59,789 nt of DNA, from positions 1 to 59,789 of the forward strand of contig NZ_UEFQ01000017.1 of the NCBI RefSeq assembly GCF_900489465.1, given 5' to 3'. The translations under genes were made by a program, and so were the position numbers. This stretch comes from Aequorivita sp. CIP111184. GTDB lineage: Bacteria > Bacteroidota > Bacteroidia > Flavobacteriales > Flavobacteriaceae. Under the pieces are notes generated by a model. The model had not been told where the DNA came from. It worked only from the letters and a program-made list of their open reading frames with translations, and did not search any database. Shown piece after piece: positions 35,474-44,668 of the stretch (within the stretch, counting starts at the first letter, position 1; the number at the start of each line of letters is the position of its first letter).

Positions 35474-35872
35474 TTAAAGTAAGAAGGGTTCTATTAGTGT
35501 TTTGAGGTTTTTTGGATATTTATTTTCAAAATCATATTGGGATAGATATGTGTTTAATCTTTCAATATCTGCTTTAGTCTTCATAATACTGAAATTTGCT
35601 TCATAATTCTCAAAAATTCGATTTTCAATTTTTTGATCCAATATTATTAAAATATTCTTATGTCTTTTATCTTTTCGAATAGTTGCGAAGAGTTCATTTA
35701 CGGTTTCTTTATTACCCTCAAGAACTTGAAGAAAAAAATTATTGTTATAGAGAAGCGCTCCAGTAATATTAAGGGTTGGATTTATCGCTAAGATATATTT
35801 AAACAGCTCTTCCAGCTCTGAATTTTTCAGCGCTTCGGTTTGTTTGCTTAAATAACAGATTGTATGTTCCAT
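35474..35872 (-). CDS. BLUF domain blue-light sensor protein
   Basis: Start ATG 35872 (MEHTICYLSKQT) gives 132 residues; an upstream in-frame ATG at 35926 lies inside the rpoD terminator. The product is a single BLUF domain: flavin-contacting Tyr7 (ICYLS), Asn35 (NITGALLY) and Gln49 (FLQVLEG), all in the expected spacing, and a Met near the usual Trp/Met position (SIMKTK). There is no fused output domain, so signalling must go through a partner. The gene is followed within 5 bases by rpe. Short BLUF proteins regulate transcription or motility in other bacteria; the target here is unknown. Confidence 0.87.
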   Translation of the reverse strand: MEHTICYLSKQTEALKNSELEELFKYILAINPTLNITGALLYNNNFFLQVLEGNKETVNELFATIRKDKRHKNILIILDQKIENRIFENYEANFSIMKTKADIERLNTYLSQYDFENKYPKNLKTLIEPFLL

Positions 35873-35888
35873 TATAATGTAAAGATAG

Positions 35889-35918
35889 AAAAAACCTCCG
35901 GTAATCAGCCGGAGGTCA
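35889..35918 (-). terminator. Rho-independent terminator of rpoD
   Basis: Read on the minus strand: GACCTCCGGC, loop, CCGGAGGTTTTTTC. It lies 75 bases after rpoD and before the BLUF gene. Confidence 0.85.
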
Positions 35919-35992
35919 TTCATCAATCAAAAAACGAACAGTATTTTCTCAGGCAAGCTGAGAAACTGATACTGTAAGTTATCTTTAAGGGA

Positions 35993-36856
35993 TTAACCCA
36001 AATAAGTCATCAATATTTTACTTCTTGAAGTGTGCTTTAATCTTCGGATTGCTTTTTCCTTAATTTGACGAACGCGTTCGCGAGTAAGATCAAAAGTTTC
36101 ACCTATTTCTTCCAAAGTCATTGGGTGTTGATCGCCAAGACCAAAGTACAAACGAATAACGTCTGCTTCACGAGGAGTAAGGGTTTCCAAAGCTCTCTCA
36201 ATTTCAGTTCTAAGTGATTCGTGCAATAATGCGCGGTCTGGGTTTGGACTTTCACCACTACGCAAAACATCATAAAGGTTACTGTCTTCTCCTTCAACAA
36301 GCGGGGCATCCATCGATACGTGACGCCCTGAGTTTTTCATGGACTCTTTTACGTCGTTGATGGTCATGTCCAATTCTTTTGCAATTTCTTCTGCAGAAGG
36401 TGGGCGCTCATTGGCTTGTTCCAAATAAGCGTACATTTTGTTTATTTTGTTGATGCTTCCAATTTTGTTCAATGGCAAACGTACAATACGAGATTGTTCT
36501 GCCAAAGCTTGCAAAATAGACTGGCGAATCCACCAAACAGCGTATGAAATAAATTTAAAACCACGCGTTTCGTCAAAACGTTGTGCGGCTTTAATAAGGC
36601 CAAGATTTCCTTCATTGATAAGATCTGGAAGGGTAAGCCCTTGGTTTTGGTATTGCTTTGCCACCGAAACAACAAAACGAAGGTTAGCTTTGGTCAATTT
36701 TTCCAAAGCAAGTTGGTCACCCGCTTTTATGCGTTGTGCCAATTCTACTTCTTCGTCTGCGGTGATTAAGTCAACTTTTCCAATTTCTTGTAGGTACTTG
36801 TCTAATGAAGCAGTTTCCCTGTTGGTTACCTGCTTGGTAATTTTAAGTTGTCTCAT
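35993..36856 (-). CDS. rpoD: Primary RNA polymerase sigma factor (RpoD/SigA)
   Basis: A 287-residue sigma-70 protein, the compact form usual in flavobacteria (no long N-terminal region 1.1 or non-conserved insert). Region 1.2 [14 protein letters not shown], region 2 [18 protein letters not shown] and [15 protein letters not shown], region 3, and region 4 with the helix-turn-helix [29 protein letters not shown] are present in order. It directs housekeeping transcription from the TAnnTTTG promoters seen in this window. It is transcribed alone with its own terminator. Confidence 0.97.
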   Translation of the reverse strand: MRQLKITKQVTNRETASLDKYLQEIGKVDLITADEEVELAQRIKAGDQLALEKLTKANLRFVVSVAKQYQNQGLTLPDLINEGNLGLIKAAQRFDETRGFKFISYAVWWIRQSILQALAEQSRIVRLPLNKIGSINKINKMYAYLEQANERPPSAEEIAKELDMTINDVKESMKNSGRHVSMDAPLVEGEDSNLYDVLRSGESPNPDRALLHESLRTEIERALETLTPREADVIRLYFGLGDQHPMTLEEIGETFDLTRERVRQIKEKAIRRLKHTSRSKILMTYLG

Positions 36857-36985
36857 TTAAGGTTTGTCCTGTAGATTAAGGTTTAACTTGTGTATTAAGT
36901 TATACGTAACAAACGCCGAAAAGGTTACAAGGGTTTCAACTTTTTTTAAGATTTTGCTGATTCAGATTATAGAAAATAGTATCTC

Positions 36986-37609
36986 TTATTCAAGACTGTC
37001 ATTTTTTTTGGTTGCTGTTGTATCCGAAGATTTATACTCTTTTAATATTAAACTGTCAATTTCACTTTTACTATTGGTTACTATTTGCTTCCCGTCCTTA
37101 CTATTGTAATAGTAATATTTTTTAGAGACGGTATATGTTTCATCAATATTATTCTTTTTAGAAGTAGATTTTTTTGTTTTGTTTTCAGAATCTATTTGTG
37201 AAGATTTTTCAATTTCATTAGCTGTTCTGATTTCTAATGCGTTAGGGTTTCTGAAAAGTTTTTCGTCCCCATTCTTTTTAAAATTTAAAGAATCCACTTT
37301 TAAGTTTTCAATAACAGTTTTGAGTGATTCTTTTTTAGTATAAGTATTGTTTTCTTCTGTTAAAGAATTTTTGTTTTCTTGTGTTTGTAAATTTGAATGC
37401 AAGAAAAGTTCAGAGCCAAACATTAAAACTAAGCCTAATAAAACAGAAACTCCGCCACCTATGAGCCAATAGAAAAGAATTCTTTTTTTTCTGCGTTTCT
37501 CTTCATCCAATGAAGTATTTATTTTTTCCCAAAGACTTTTATTGGGAATCTTTTTTCCGTCGTTCAGCTTGTTTTCAAAAAGCGCTCCTATATCTTTCTT
37601 TTGTCCCAT
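36986..37609 (-). CDS. Putative membrane-anchored anti-sigma factor
   Basis: A 207-residue protein with an N-terminal cytoplasmic segment of ~42 residues (containing IPNKSLWEKINTSLDEEKRRKK), one membrane helix (about 44-66), and a low-complexity Lys/Asn/Glu/Ser-rich outer part. Sequence alone does not show a known anti-sigma domain. The assignment comes from topology and from its position one base after an ECF-type sigma factor gene, the common layout for sigma/anti-sigma pairs in Bacteroidota. Confidence 0.55.
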   Translation of the reverse strand: MGQKKDIGALFENKLNDGKKIPNKSLWEKINTSLDEEKRRKKRILFYWLIGGGVSVLLGLVLMFGSELFLHSNLQTQENKNSLTEENNTYTKKESLKTVIENLKVDSLNFKKNGDEKLFRNPNALEIRTANEIEKSSQIDSENKTKKSTSKKNNIDETYTVSKKYYYYNSKDGKQIVTNSKSEIDSLILKEYKSSDTTATKKNDSLE

Positions 37610-37610
37610 T

Positions 37611-38156
37611 TTAATGTGCTTTTGGTTTAAGGGATTTATTTATTGCAATAATTTGTTCCCGTAAAATCAGCTTTGCGCGGTGATAGTTTGATTTTGATGT
37701 TCCTTCGGAAATATTTAAAACCGCTCCAATTTGCTTGTGCGAAAAACCATCCATTTGGTAAAGGTTAAAGACAAGTCTGTATTGATCCGGAAGATCTTGA
37801 ATAAGCTTTAGAAGCTGCTCCAAATTAAGATTTTCGGTTTCTTCAACAGTAATTGTTTCTTCTAGGATATCATCTTTTATTTCGATATTGATAGGTTTGA
37901 TTGCTTTATACTTATCAATGGCTTTATATATGGTTATCCGCTTCATCCAACCTTCAAAAGATCCTTTGTGTTTGTAGGTTTTTATTTTTTGAAAAATTGT
38001 TATAAAAGAATCGTGCAAGTTATCCTCGGCATCTACATCATTCCTGCAGTATTTTAAAGAGGTAAAATATAGGGTGTCTTTATATTGTCGGAACAGCTCA
38101 TTTTGGGCTGCCCGGTTGTTTTTAATACACTGTTTTATTAATTCTTCTATTTTCAA
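37611..38156 (-). CDS. ECF-type RNA polymerase sigma factor
   Basis: A 181-residue sigma-70 family protein with only regions 2 and 4. Region 2 contains DAEDNLHDSFITIFQKIKTYKHKGSF-like sequence near residues 40-65 and the helix after WMKRITIYKAID. Region 4 contains LPDQYRLVFNLYQMDGFSH and the recognition helix around GTSKSNYHRAKLILRE. It recruits polymerase to a specific regulon, probably released by signal from the membrane protein encoded next. It follows two lipoprotein genes by 16 bases, so all four genes likely form one operon. Confidence 0.9.
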   Translation of the reverse strand: MKIEELIKQCIKNNRAAQNELFRQYKDTLYFTSLKYCRNDVDAEDNLHDSFITIFQKIKTYKHKGSFEGWMKRITIYKAIDKYKAIKPINIEIKDDILEETITVEETENLNLEQLLKLIQDLPDQYRLVFNLYQMDGFSHKQIGAVLNISEGTSKSNYHRAKLILREQIIAINKSLKPKAH

Positions 38157-38172
38157 ATAGGCTTTATTAAGT

Positions 38173-38817
38173 TTAAAATGAGCGTATAGGTCGCACGATC
38201 ATCTTGTTATCTTTTCCGGTATATAATGTTCTATCATCTGGAAAAGCCGTTGTCATTGAAAAATCATACACCTGATAATTTAAATATAAAAAACCTCCAT
38301 TTCCATCATTTGTTCCCCAACCTTCTGAAGAACTTGCATACATAATATAGGCTTCATTTGGATCGTTGTTTAAATCTGGAAAACCTCCAATCAAATCTCT
38401 ATTTTCATAGATTAATGCCAATTCCTCAATTGAAGGCAAATACCAATCGTTAAAACCATTTGCGTTTAAGTCGAAAGACAAACTAGCCGCACTATCTGAT
38501 TCGTCACAAAAATTAATTATTGCAAGTGTGTTTTGTGCACCATAGCCAATTCCGTCATTTTGGGCGATTGGAGCTGTTGGAGGTATTGGATTTGGTTGAT
38601 GGAAACAACCCCAAGCAGCTTCTGCAAGATCTGATTGGTAGGCAATTAATCCATGTTCCTGTGTATCGTCTAAGTAGAATATAATTCCCCCTTGATATTC
38701 CTGTCCGATTTCTAATACTAAGTTTTCTTCTGGTGTGTCATCATTATTGCTACAAGCAGAAAATAACAACGCTACAATTAATAATTTGCCGAAATATTTT
38801 AGCTTATTTTTTTTCAT
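38173..38817 (-). CDS. DUF1566 (Lcl C-terminal) domain lipoprotein
   Basis: A 214-residue lipoprotein with lipobox ending at Cys22 (LLFSACSNN). The mature part carries the features of DUF1566/Lcl-like domains: YQGGIIFYLDD near the start, NDWYLPSIEELALIY in the middle, and MIVRPIRSF at the end. These domains occur in surface and fibre-like proteins of Bacteroidota; a role in collagen or host binding is known only for distant members. It is the second gene of the putative four-gene sigma operon. Confidence 0.8.
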   Translation of the reverse strand: MKKNKLKYFGKLLIVALLFSACSNNDDTPEENLVLEIGQEYQGGIIFYLDDTQEHGLIAYQSDLAEAAWGCFHQPNPIPPTAPIAQNDGIGYGAQNTLAIINFCDESDSAASLSFDLNANGFNDWYLPSIEELALIYENRDLIGGFPDLNNDPNEAYIMYASSSEGWGTNDGNGGFLYLNYQVYDFSMTTAFPDDRTLYTGKDNKMIVRPIRSF

Positions 38818-38828
38818 AATTTTTTAAA

Positions 38829-39863
38829 TTAACAGTTAATAGCTTTTAAAATTATTGGAACATAAGCCCGCGGGTTACCTGTACTAATATCATCAAATCT
38901 AATATAAATTATTTGTGGGTTTCTAATGTTTTCATACATTAAATTGGTAATAGGGTTTGTTTCTGCAAGCATATCTTCGTAGGTTTCATAATAATTCCAA
39001 GTTATAACTGAAGGATCTGAAATACCTGTGAATGGGAAGAAACATTCAAAATAACTCTCCAAATCAAAAATCGATCTTTGGGAACCGGGCTGGGTTTCAC
39101 ATTCTTCAAAAAGAAATTTTCTGCAGGGTTCGTAGCAATCCTTAGTAAGAAGAAAACTATCTGTGCCATTTTCTATTTGCATTTGCGTTTCGTCAAAATT
39201 GATTACTTTCCAATCAAAATTCCAATCATTACTAACACTTTCGCCGCCGGTTAAGAATATATTGAGATGCAATTCATCCTCAATAAAATAAGTAACCCAA
39301 GTTCCGCTAAAAGCGTTTTCTTGAAAATAGAGTCCCACATTTCCGGAATAATTTACTTCAAAGTAAGAACCTTCATATTCACTATTGGGGCCGTCAAGAT
39401 GTTTAACTTTCCAGATGCAAGTAGATTGGCAGAGTATATTATTGCAGGTTGTAATTGTGTCTGCCTGTATACATTTATCAATTGCTTCTTTTAACTCGTC
39501 ATTATTATTAATCACATAATGCTCTCCATTATTTAATATACTGGTTATTGGATAGCTTAGGCTAATAGATTTTCCTTCCTCTAACATGCCCAAAAACTCA
39601 CTAAATTCTATGTCACTTTGTATAACTTGATTATCGAAAATATCCATATTCTCATCATAAATAACCAATGTAAAAGCATAATTAAAATCAATACAGGTTA
39701 TTTCGTTTTCAAAATCTTTTCCCGCTGCTCTCTCTATAAGATTATAGAGTTCAGAATCTACCTGAATAACTTTTGATGGGTCTGCTTTACTTATAGGCTC
39801 GTCTTCACAGGAATTGAAAAAAGTGATGAGAAGGATAAGGGGTAAATAAAGAAAGTTTTTCAT
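38829..39863 (-). CDS. Lipoprotein of unknown function
   Basis: A 344-residue lipoprotein with lipobox ending at Cys19 (TFFNSCEDE). It has many acidic and aromatic residues and about ten cysteines, several in close groups (CNNILCQSTCIW, CYEPCRKF, FEECET), so it is probably disulfide-bonded outside the cytoplasm. I recognise no family. It begins the run of lipoprotein, DUF1566 lipoprotein, ECF sigma, anti-sigma candidates (gaps of 11, 16 and 1 bases), and follows the proBA terminator. Confidence 0.65.
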   Translation of the reverse strand: MKNFLYLPLILLITFFNSCEDEPISKADPSKVIQVDSELYNLIERAAGKDFENEITCIDFNYAFTLVIYDENMDIFDNQVIQSDIEFSEFLGMLEEGKSISLSYPITSILNNGEHYVINNNDELKEAIDKCIQADTITTCNNILCQSTCIWKVKHLDGPNSEYEGSYFEVNYSGNVGLYFQENAFSGTWVTYFIEDELHLNIFLTGGESVSNDWNFDWKVINFDETQMQIENGTDSFLLTKDCYEPCRKFLFEECETQPGSQRSIFDLESYFECFFPFTGISDPSVITWNYYETYEDMLAETNPITNLMYENIRNPQIIYIRFDDISTGNPRAYVPIILKAINC

Positions 39864-39924
39864 AATAGTTTTATTACGTTGTTACCCTATAGTCTGAAAA
39901 TTTTTAAAAAGTTGCGTGACGTTT

Positions 39925-39972
39925 AAAAAAAAATGCCTTCAATACCGAAAGTACGGTAATGAAGGCATTTTA
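39925..39972 (-). terminator. Rho-independent terminator of the proline genes
   Basis: Read on the minus strand: AAAATGCCTTCATTACCGTA, loop, then the complementary arm GGTATTGAAGGCATTTTTTTTT. A long stem with T-run lies 20 bases after the proA stop. Confidence 0.85.
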
Positions 39973-39992
39973 AAATTATTAAAGTTTAGAAT

Positions 39993-41192
39993 TTAAACAC
40001 GCACTTGACCATCTCCATAAACATAATATTTATTGGTAACAAGTTGTTTTAAGCCTAATGGTCCACGATGGTGCAATTTGTCTGTGCTAATGGCAAGTTC
40101 TGCACCAACACCCATTTGCCCACCATCTGTAAAGCGAGTAGAGGCATTGTGATATACAGCAGCGCTATCCACATTTTCCATAAACTGTTGTGCTTTTTCA
40201 ACGTCTTCGGTAAGAATAACGCTTGAATGACCGCCGCTATATTTATTTATTTTCGAAATGGCTTGGTCTATTTCACCAACGCTTCCAATGGCGATTTTAA
40301 GAGCTAAAAACTCTTCACTCCAAGTGGTTTTATTTGGAATAGATTTATTTTCTGAAAGCACTTTCTTTATTTCATCATCTACCAAAATTTCTACTTTGGC
40401 TTTCTCTAAAACTTCTTTTAATTCTTGAAGACGGGTTTCATAATGGGGAAGTTTTTTATCAATTAAAACTTTATCCAAAGCATTACAACCTGAAATTTTA
40501 TCAGTTTTTGCATTTAGAATTACTTGAAGTGTTTTTACCCAATCTGCATCTTCGGCAACATATAAAAAGTTATTTCCTCTTCCGCTAATTAAAACGGCAC
40601 ATTTTGCATTCTCCTTTACAAAATTAATCAATCGCTCTCCACCTCGGGGAACAATAAGATCCAATGGTTCGGTTGGGTTTTTAAGAAACGCTTGGGTTTC
40701 TTCTCTGTTTAATACTAACATTTTAATCCAGTTGTTTTCCAGTCCATTTTCTGCTAGTGATTTGTGCCAGCAAGCCACCAATTCTTTATTACTATTATAG
40801 GCTTCTTTACCACCTTTCAATAAAATTTTGTTATTCGCTTTAAAAGCTAAAACAGCAGCTTCCACAGTAACATCTGGTCTGGATTCATAAATAATCATAA
40901 TTGTTCCAAATGGCGCTGTCTTGTTTATGATGTTAAGTCCGTTATCTAGTTTAATATTAGAAATTTCCTGATTAACGGGATCTTCTTGCGCACGTACTTC
41001 AGAAATAGCTTTTATCATTCCATCAATTTTGGAATTGTCAACTACCAGACGATCGTATAATGCTTGGTCTTCTTTTTCAAAAGCTTCCAGGTCTTTTTTA
41101 TTGGCATCTAAAATAGCCGTTCGGTTTTGATCTATGTTTTTTATCATAGAATCAAGTACTTTATTTTTTAATTTAGTGTCTATCAATTTCAT
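39993..41192 (-). CDS. proA: Glutamate-5-semialdehyde dehydrogenase
   Basis: A 399-residue gamma-glutamyl phosphate reductase, the second step of proline synthesis, with NADPH. ATG 41192 is chosen (MKLIDTKLKNK), preceded by an AAGAGAG ribosome-binding-like stretch; the further TTG at 41207 would add five residues. The aldehyde-dehydrogenase fold is shown by PFGTIMIIYESRPDVTVEAA, IVPRGGERLI, the catalytic Cys in DKISGCNALDKVLID, and STRFTDGGQMGVGAE near the end. It follows proB by 29 bases in a proC-proB-proA run. Confidence 0.96.
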   Translation of the reverse strand: MKLIDTKLKNKVLDSMIKNIDQNRTAILDANKKDLEAFEKEDQALYDRLVVDNSKIDGMIKAISEVRAQEDPVNQEISNIKLDNGLNIINKTAPFGTIMIIYESRPDVTVEAAVLAFKANNKILLKGGKEAYNSNKELVACWHKSLAENGLENNWIKMLVLNREETQAFLKNPTEPLDLIVPRGGERLINFVKENAKCAVLISGRGNNFLYVAEDADWVKTLQVILNAKTDKISGCNALDKVLIDKKLPHYETRLQELKEVLEKAKVEILVDDEIKKVLSENKSIPNKTTWSEEFLALKIAIGSVGEIDQAISKINKYSGGHSSVILTEDVEKAQQFMENVDSAAVYHNASTRFTDGGQMGVGAELAISTDKLHHRGPLGLKQLVTNKYYVYGDGQVRV

Positions 41193-41221
41193 ATGTTCTC
41201 TCTTCAATTTTTAAATTATTA

Positions 41222-41992
41222 TTATGCGTAAAATTTTGTTCCGATTTTTTTTCCATTCAGAATATCTACAATAACATTTTGCTGTTTTCCATTTGCGATA
41301 TAGGTAGGGATATTTTTTCGGGCAGTTTCTTTGGCAATTTTCAATTTAGACTTCATTCCACCACGACCTTCACCTTCACCTTTTCGGGATTTCTGGACAT
41401 ATTGTTCAACTTCTTCGCCATGATGCACTTCTTGAATTTTTCTTGAATCCTCATCATCTGGATGCCCAGTATATAGCCCATCTGTATCTGTCAATATAAT
41501 TAAAGCGTCTGCATTAATTAGCTCTGCTACTAAACTTGCCAATTCATCGTTGTCGCTGAACATAGACAGTGTCAATGATACGGCATCATCTTCATTGGCA
41601 ATGGGAACAATTCCTTCGTCAAGCAAACCTTCATAACAGTTAATCATGTTTTCACGGTGTTTTCCTGGTGAAAAATCACGCTTTGTTGCCAGAATCTGTG
41701 CGCAACGCATACCGTGATCGTGAAATAAACTGTAGTAATGGCGCATCATTCGGGGCTGTCCTACTGAAGAATAAATCTGTCTCCGGGTAGAATCATCTTT
41801 TGCTCTACACTCGCCTAAAACTTCTTTTCCGGCAATTGCAGACCCCGATGAAACTAAAACAGGCATGTACCCATTTTCATACACTACAGCAATTTGACGG
41901 ACGAGTTCATTTAGAATTGGACCTACAATTCTATTATCTCTATTCGTCATAACGTTGGTTCCTACTTTTATAACCACTCGTTTTTTATTCAT
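41222..41992 (-). CDS. proB: Glutamate 5-kinase
   Basis: A 256-residue amino-acid kinase making gamma-glutamyl phosphate, the first proline step. Core motifs KVGTNVMT, VLVSSGSAIAGKEVL, IANEDDAVSL, FSDNDELASLVAELI and LTDTDGLYTG are present, with GEGEGRGGMKSKLKIA for nucleotide binding. The protein ends after the kinase domain and lacks the C-terminal PUA domain of the E. coli enzyme; such short forms are normal in many bacteria. It lies 21 bases after proC. Confidence 0.96.
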   Translation of the reverse strand: MNKKRVVIKVGTNVMTNRDNRIVGPILNELVRQIAVVYENGYMPVLVSSGSAIAGKEVLGECRAKDDSTRRQIYSSVGQPRMMRHYYSLFHDHGMRCAQILATKRDFSPGKHRENMINCYEGLLDEGIVPIANEDDAVSLTLSMFSDNDELASLVAELINADALIILTDTDGLYTGHPDDEDSRKIQEVHHGEEVEQYVQKSRKGEGEGRGGMKSKLKIAKETARKNIPTYIANGKQQNVIVDILNGKKIGTKFYA

Positions 41993-42013
41993 AACTTTTA
42001 TTTTGGTATTTGT

Positions 42014-42814
42014 TTATTTTCCGAGCTCTGTTGCTCTATCAAATGCTGCGTATGCAGCTTCTTTAATTAATTCTTTAACGTTGTTATCTTCCATGGAATC
42101 TAAGGCGGCACGTGTTGTACCTCCTTTTGAGGCGACCATATCCATCCATGCATTTGGGGAAAGGTCTGAATCATTGAACAATGCAACGGCACCTTCAAAT
42201 GTTTGGGTGACTAATATTTTTGAATCGTTTTGAGAAAAGCCCATTTTTAAAGCTGCTTCCATCATAGATTGCATAAAGTAAAAAACGTAGGCGGGACCAC
42301 TTCCAGAAATACCGGTAGAGGCATTAATGAAGTTTTCATTCTGCACATGGATAGCTTCTCCTGTGGTATCTAAAAGATTGCGAACCATTATTAATTCAAT
42401 ACGGCTTACTTCTTTTGATTCTGTAAATGAAGTCATTCCCAAGCCTACCTTTGCGGGAAGATTAGGCATAGCTCGAACTACTTTTTTAATCCCTAATCCT
42501 TCTTGTATGGTATTGATTGTAATACCTGCCATTAAGGAAATAAAAAGCTGACTTTCATTTACATGTTTTTTTATGGAATTAAATAATTCTTCACTGTGAT
42601 AAGGTTTCACGGCTATAAAAACAACGTCCGCCTTTGGAAGGCAATCGTCAATTTTATCGTAAACATCAAAATTTGGAATTTCCCTTAACTCCAATGTTTT
42701 TTCTGGTGAAACGTCATAGATCATCAAATTTCTGCGATTTAAATAGGGCGATTTTGCCATGCCTTCCGCATAGGTCAATCCCATATTTCCTGCTCCAATT
42801 ACTAGTACTTTCAT
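42014..42814 (-). CDS. proC: Pyrroline-5-carboxylate reductase
   Basis: A 266-residue NAD(P)H enzyme for the last proline step. The Rossmann motif VIGAGNMGLTYAEG is at residues 4-17, and the family signature ASTGISGSGPAYVFYFMQSM plus KGGTTRAALDSM are present near the C-terminus. Full length. It is the first gene of proC-proB-proA, so the whole proline pathway from glutamate is encoded as one minus-strand unit. Confidence 0.96.
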   Translation of the reverse strand: MKVLVIGAGNMGLTYAEGMAKSPYLNRRNLMIYDVSPEKTLELREIPNFDVYDKIDDCLPKADVVFIAVKPYHSEELFNSIKKHVNESQLFISLMAGITINTIQEGLGIKKVVRAMPNLPAKVGLGMTSFTESKEVSRIELIMVRNLLDTTGEAIHVQNENFINASTGISGSGPAYVFYFMQSMMEAALKMGFSQNDSKILVTQTFEGAVALFNDSDLSPNAWMDMVASKGGTTRAALDSMEDNNVKELIKEAAYAAFDRATELGK

Positions 42815-43371
42815 AGTTAGTTTTATTATTTAGGGTATATAGGTGCAAGGACTGTACTGTAAAGGGATATTATTTTTAATTATATTCTATATTAGAAATA
42901 AAGAGAGGATAAGCCGCTGTTTAAACAAGCTGGGAAGAGTTCCTTAAAATTTTGTTAAATTTTTTAATAGATATGGACATCCTGCAAATGTGTCGGCATA
43001 TAGGCAGTATCGGCTAAAACACTGCTAATGTGGCATAGAAACACAGCCTCCCAATTTTTGGAATTGAAGGCGTCTTTAAATTTATTTGATTTAAATTTTA
43101 TATTCGGATTATGTCCACAGTATTTTTTATGAAGCTCAACGCTTCGCAAGAATTTGGGTCGCCAAGAATAATTAAAATCACAGGCTTTTTCTCTTATTCA
43201 TAGGTTAGTATAAATATAGTTGCGGGTTTTACGAGGATTTTCTACAGGAAAATAAGATGTAGTAAACTTGCAACAACCTTTAATTAAGCCCAAAATTGAG
43301 CAATTATTTTTATACATCTTAAGTTTGATTTTTAATAAATCAGTTAACTTTAAGTATTAATCAGAAAGAAC
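42815..43371. other. Intergenic stretch before the IS110 remnant
   Basis: No convincing gene in about 560 bases. A 61-codon minus-strand frame at 42964-43149 (starting MRSVELHKKYCG) has no recognisable motif and may be random or a gene remnant. The DNA is AT-rich, apart from a short GC-richer patch near 43180-43250. Confidence 0.5.
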
Positions 43372-43572
43372 AAAAGAGCGGAGTAAGGTTATGTTATACG
43401 GTGAAGCTTTCGACTTCGGCAATCCCGAAACTTCGGAAATAATCCCCGCTCTTTTACTACTTACATCACGTTCAGTTCTGTGAGGCCTAGACTTAGTTTT
43501 CAAGCGCTGTACTGAGCCTGTCGAAGTGTTGTTGTAACCCACGTAGCTGGTTCTTTCATAAGATCAGTTCCT
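43372..43572 (+). ncRNA. Structured non-coding 5' region of the IS110 remnant (possible bridge RNA)
   Basis: AAAAGAGCGG (43372-43381) is an exact inverted match to CCGCTCTTTT (43446-43455). Inside lies a second small hairpin TTCGG-CAATC-CCGAA. A REP-like word, GTACTGAGCCTGTCGAAGTG, is at 43510-43529. Known IS110-group elements encode a bridge RNA in the non-coding region upstream of the transposase, and this ~200-base region has that position. RNA identity is inferred. Confidence 0.35.
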
Positions 43573-44539
43573 ATGAATAAATATATAAGGAAACTTTTGG
43601 AGTTGACATCAGCAAGGATGTCTTTGATGTACACGGCAGTACCAGTAGCCACAACCAGTTCAAAAATGATGAAAAGGGGTTTAAAATTTTTTTAAAGATA
43701 CTTCCTAATGATTCAATCGTGGTTATGGAAGCCACAGGCTACTACCATTACAGGCTCGCACAGTTTATTTACAAAAACAATGTTGGTGGTAACGGTAGTA
43801 AACCCTTTGTCGGTAAAGCGATTTATACAGATGAAGCTTGCCAAGGTAAAGACCGAAAAGAGCGACGTCAAGGCCATCTGCGAGTATGCACTGATTAATG
43901 AGGTGTCTTTGTACAGTGCCCTCATGTGTAGGCAGAGTGTTTACAGCTGTTTCGTTTAATGGACAGCTACCTTAAAAAGCGTACCGCTACTAAAAACAAA
44001 CTGCATGGTGAGGAAACCTTGGGAATACCATCCAAGTTCGTGTACCGTTCTTTAAAGCGGGATAAAAAGCACTTGGATAAAGAACTTGCTGGGATCGAGC
44101 AACGCCTGTTATCGCTTATAAATCAAGAGAAGCAGCACCAGCTCACACTTTTGCAGACCGTTAAAGGCATAGGCAACAAGACAGCTTTATTTTTAATTGT
44201 GGTAACCGATGGTTTTTCCAAGTTCGAGACGGGAGCACAACTTTGTAGTTATGTGGGTATCACGCCTACTATTAGTGAATCTGGAAGTAGTGTACGTGGT
44301 CGTAGCAGGATCAGTAAGGTTGGCAATAAGAAACTTCGTAACCTATTATTTCTTTGCGCCTTCGATGCCTGTAAGACAAGGCGTGCCGAGAGCTATACCA
44401 GCGCATCGTAAACAAAGGGAAGAGTAAGAAACTCGCGCTTATAGCGGTTGCAAATAAGCTTTTGAAACAGTGTTTTGCTATTGCAAAATCAGGGCTTCCT
44501 TATGATCCGGAATTCGTTTCGGTGCTTACTGGAAAATAA
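43573..44539 (+). pseudogene. IS110-family transposase, frameshifted
   Basis: Joining frames recovers a typical IS110 transposase. MNKY starts at 43573. A shift near 43585 leads to ETFGVDISKDVFDVHGS and VVMEATGYYHYRLAQF, the RuvC-like DEDD domain start. A shift near 43785-43795 leads to VVNPLSVKRFIQMKLAKVKT. A shift near 43930 leads to LMDSYLKKRTATKNK, the HhH-like region LLQTVKGIGNKTALFL and the transposase_20 domain SYVGITPTISESGSS with RGRSRISKVGNKKLR. A last shift near 44395 leads to KLALIAVANKLLKQ and the stop at 44537. At least four frameshifts make it inactive unless they are sequencing errors. Confidence 0.85.
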
Positions 44540-44668
44540 TTGAGTTTCAAACAAAAAAATAGCTTACATATCTATTTTTTCAATCTGTAAGCCTAGAATA
44601 ATAGTGTCAAAAATTAATGAAGAAATGTCTTGTTTTTTACCTCAGTTCTTTGTTGGCATAGTTTTAAT

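Larger units (their letters stand above)
43372..44539 (+). mobile_element. Decayed IS110-family insertion sequence
   Basis: The transposase is of the DEDD/IS110 type and is broken by frameshifts. The non-coding left part is structured. IS110 elements lack clear terminal inverted repeats, so the exact ends cannot be set from one copy; the limits given are the structured region and the transposase stop. Confidence 0.7.

Noticed and set aside
42964-43149. 61-codon minus-strand frame near the IS110 remnant
   Set aside because: No family motif, no ribosome-binding stretch and random-looking composition; described only as part of the intergenic region.
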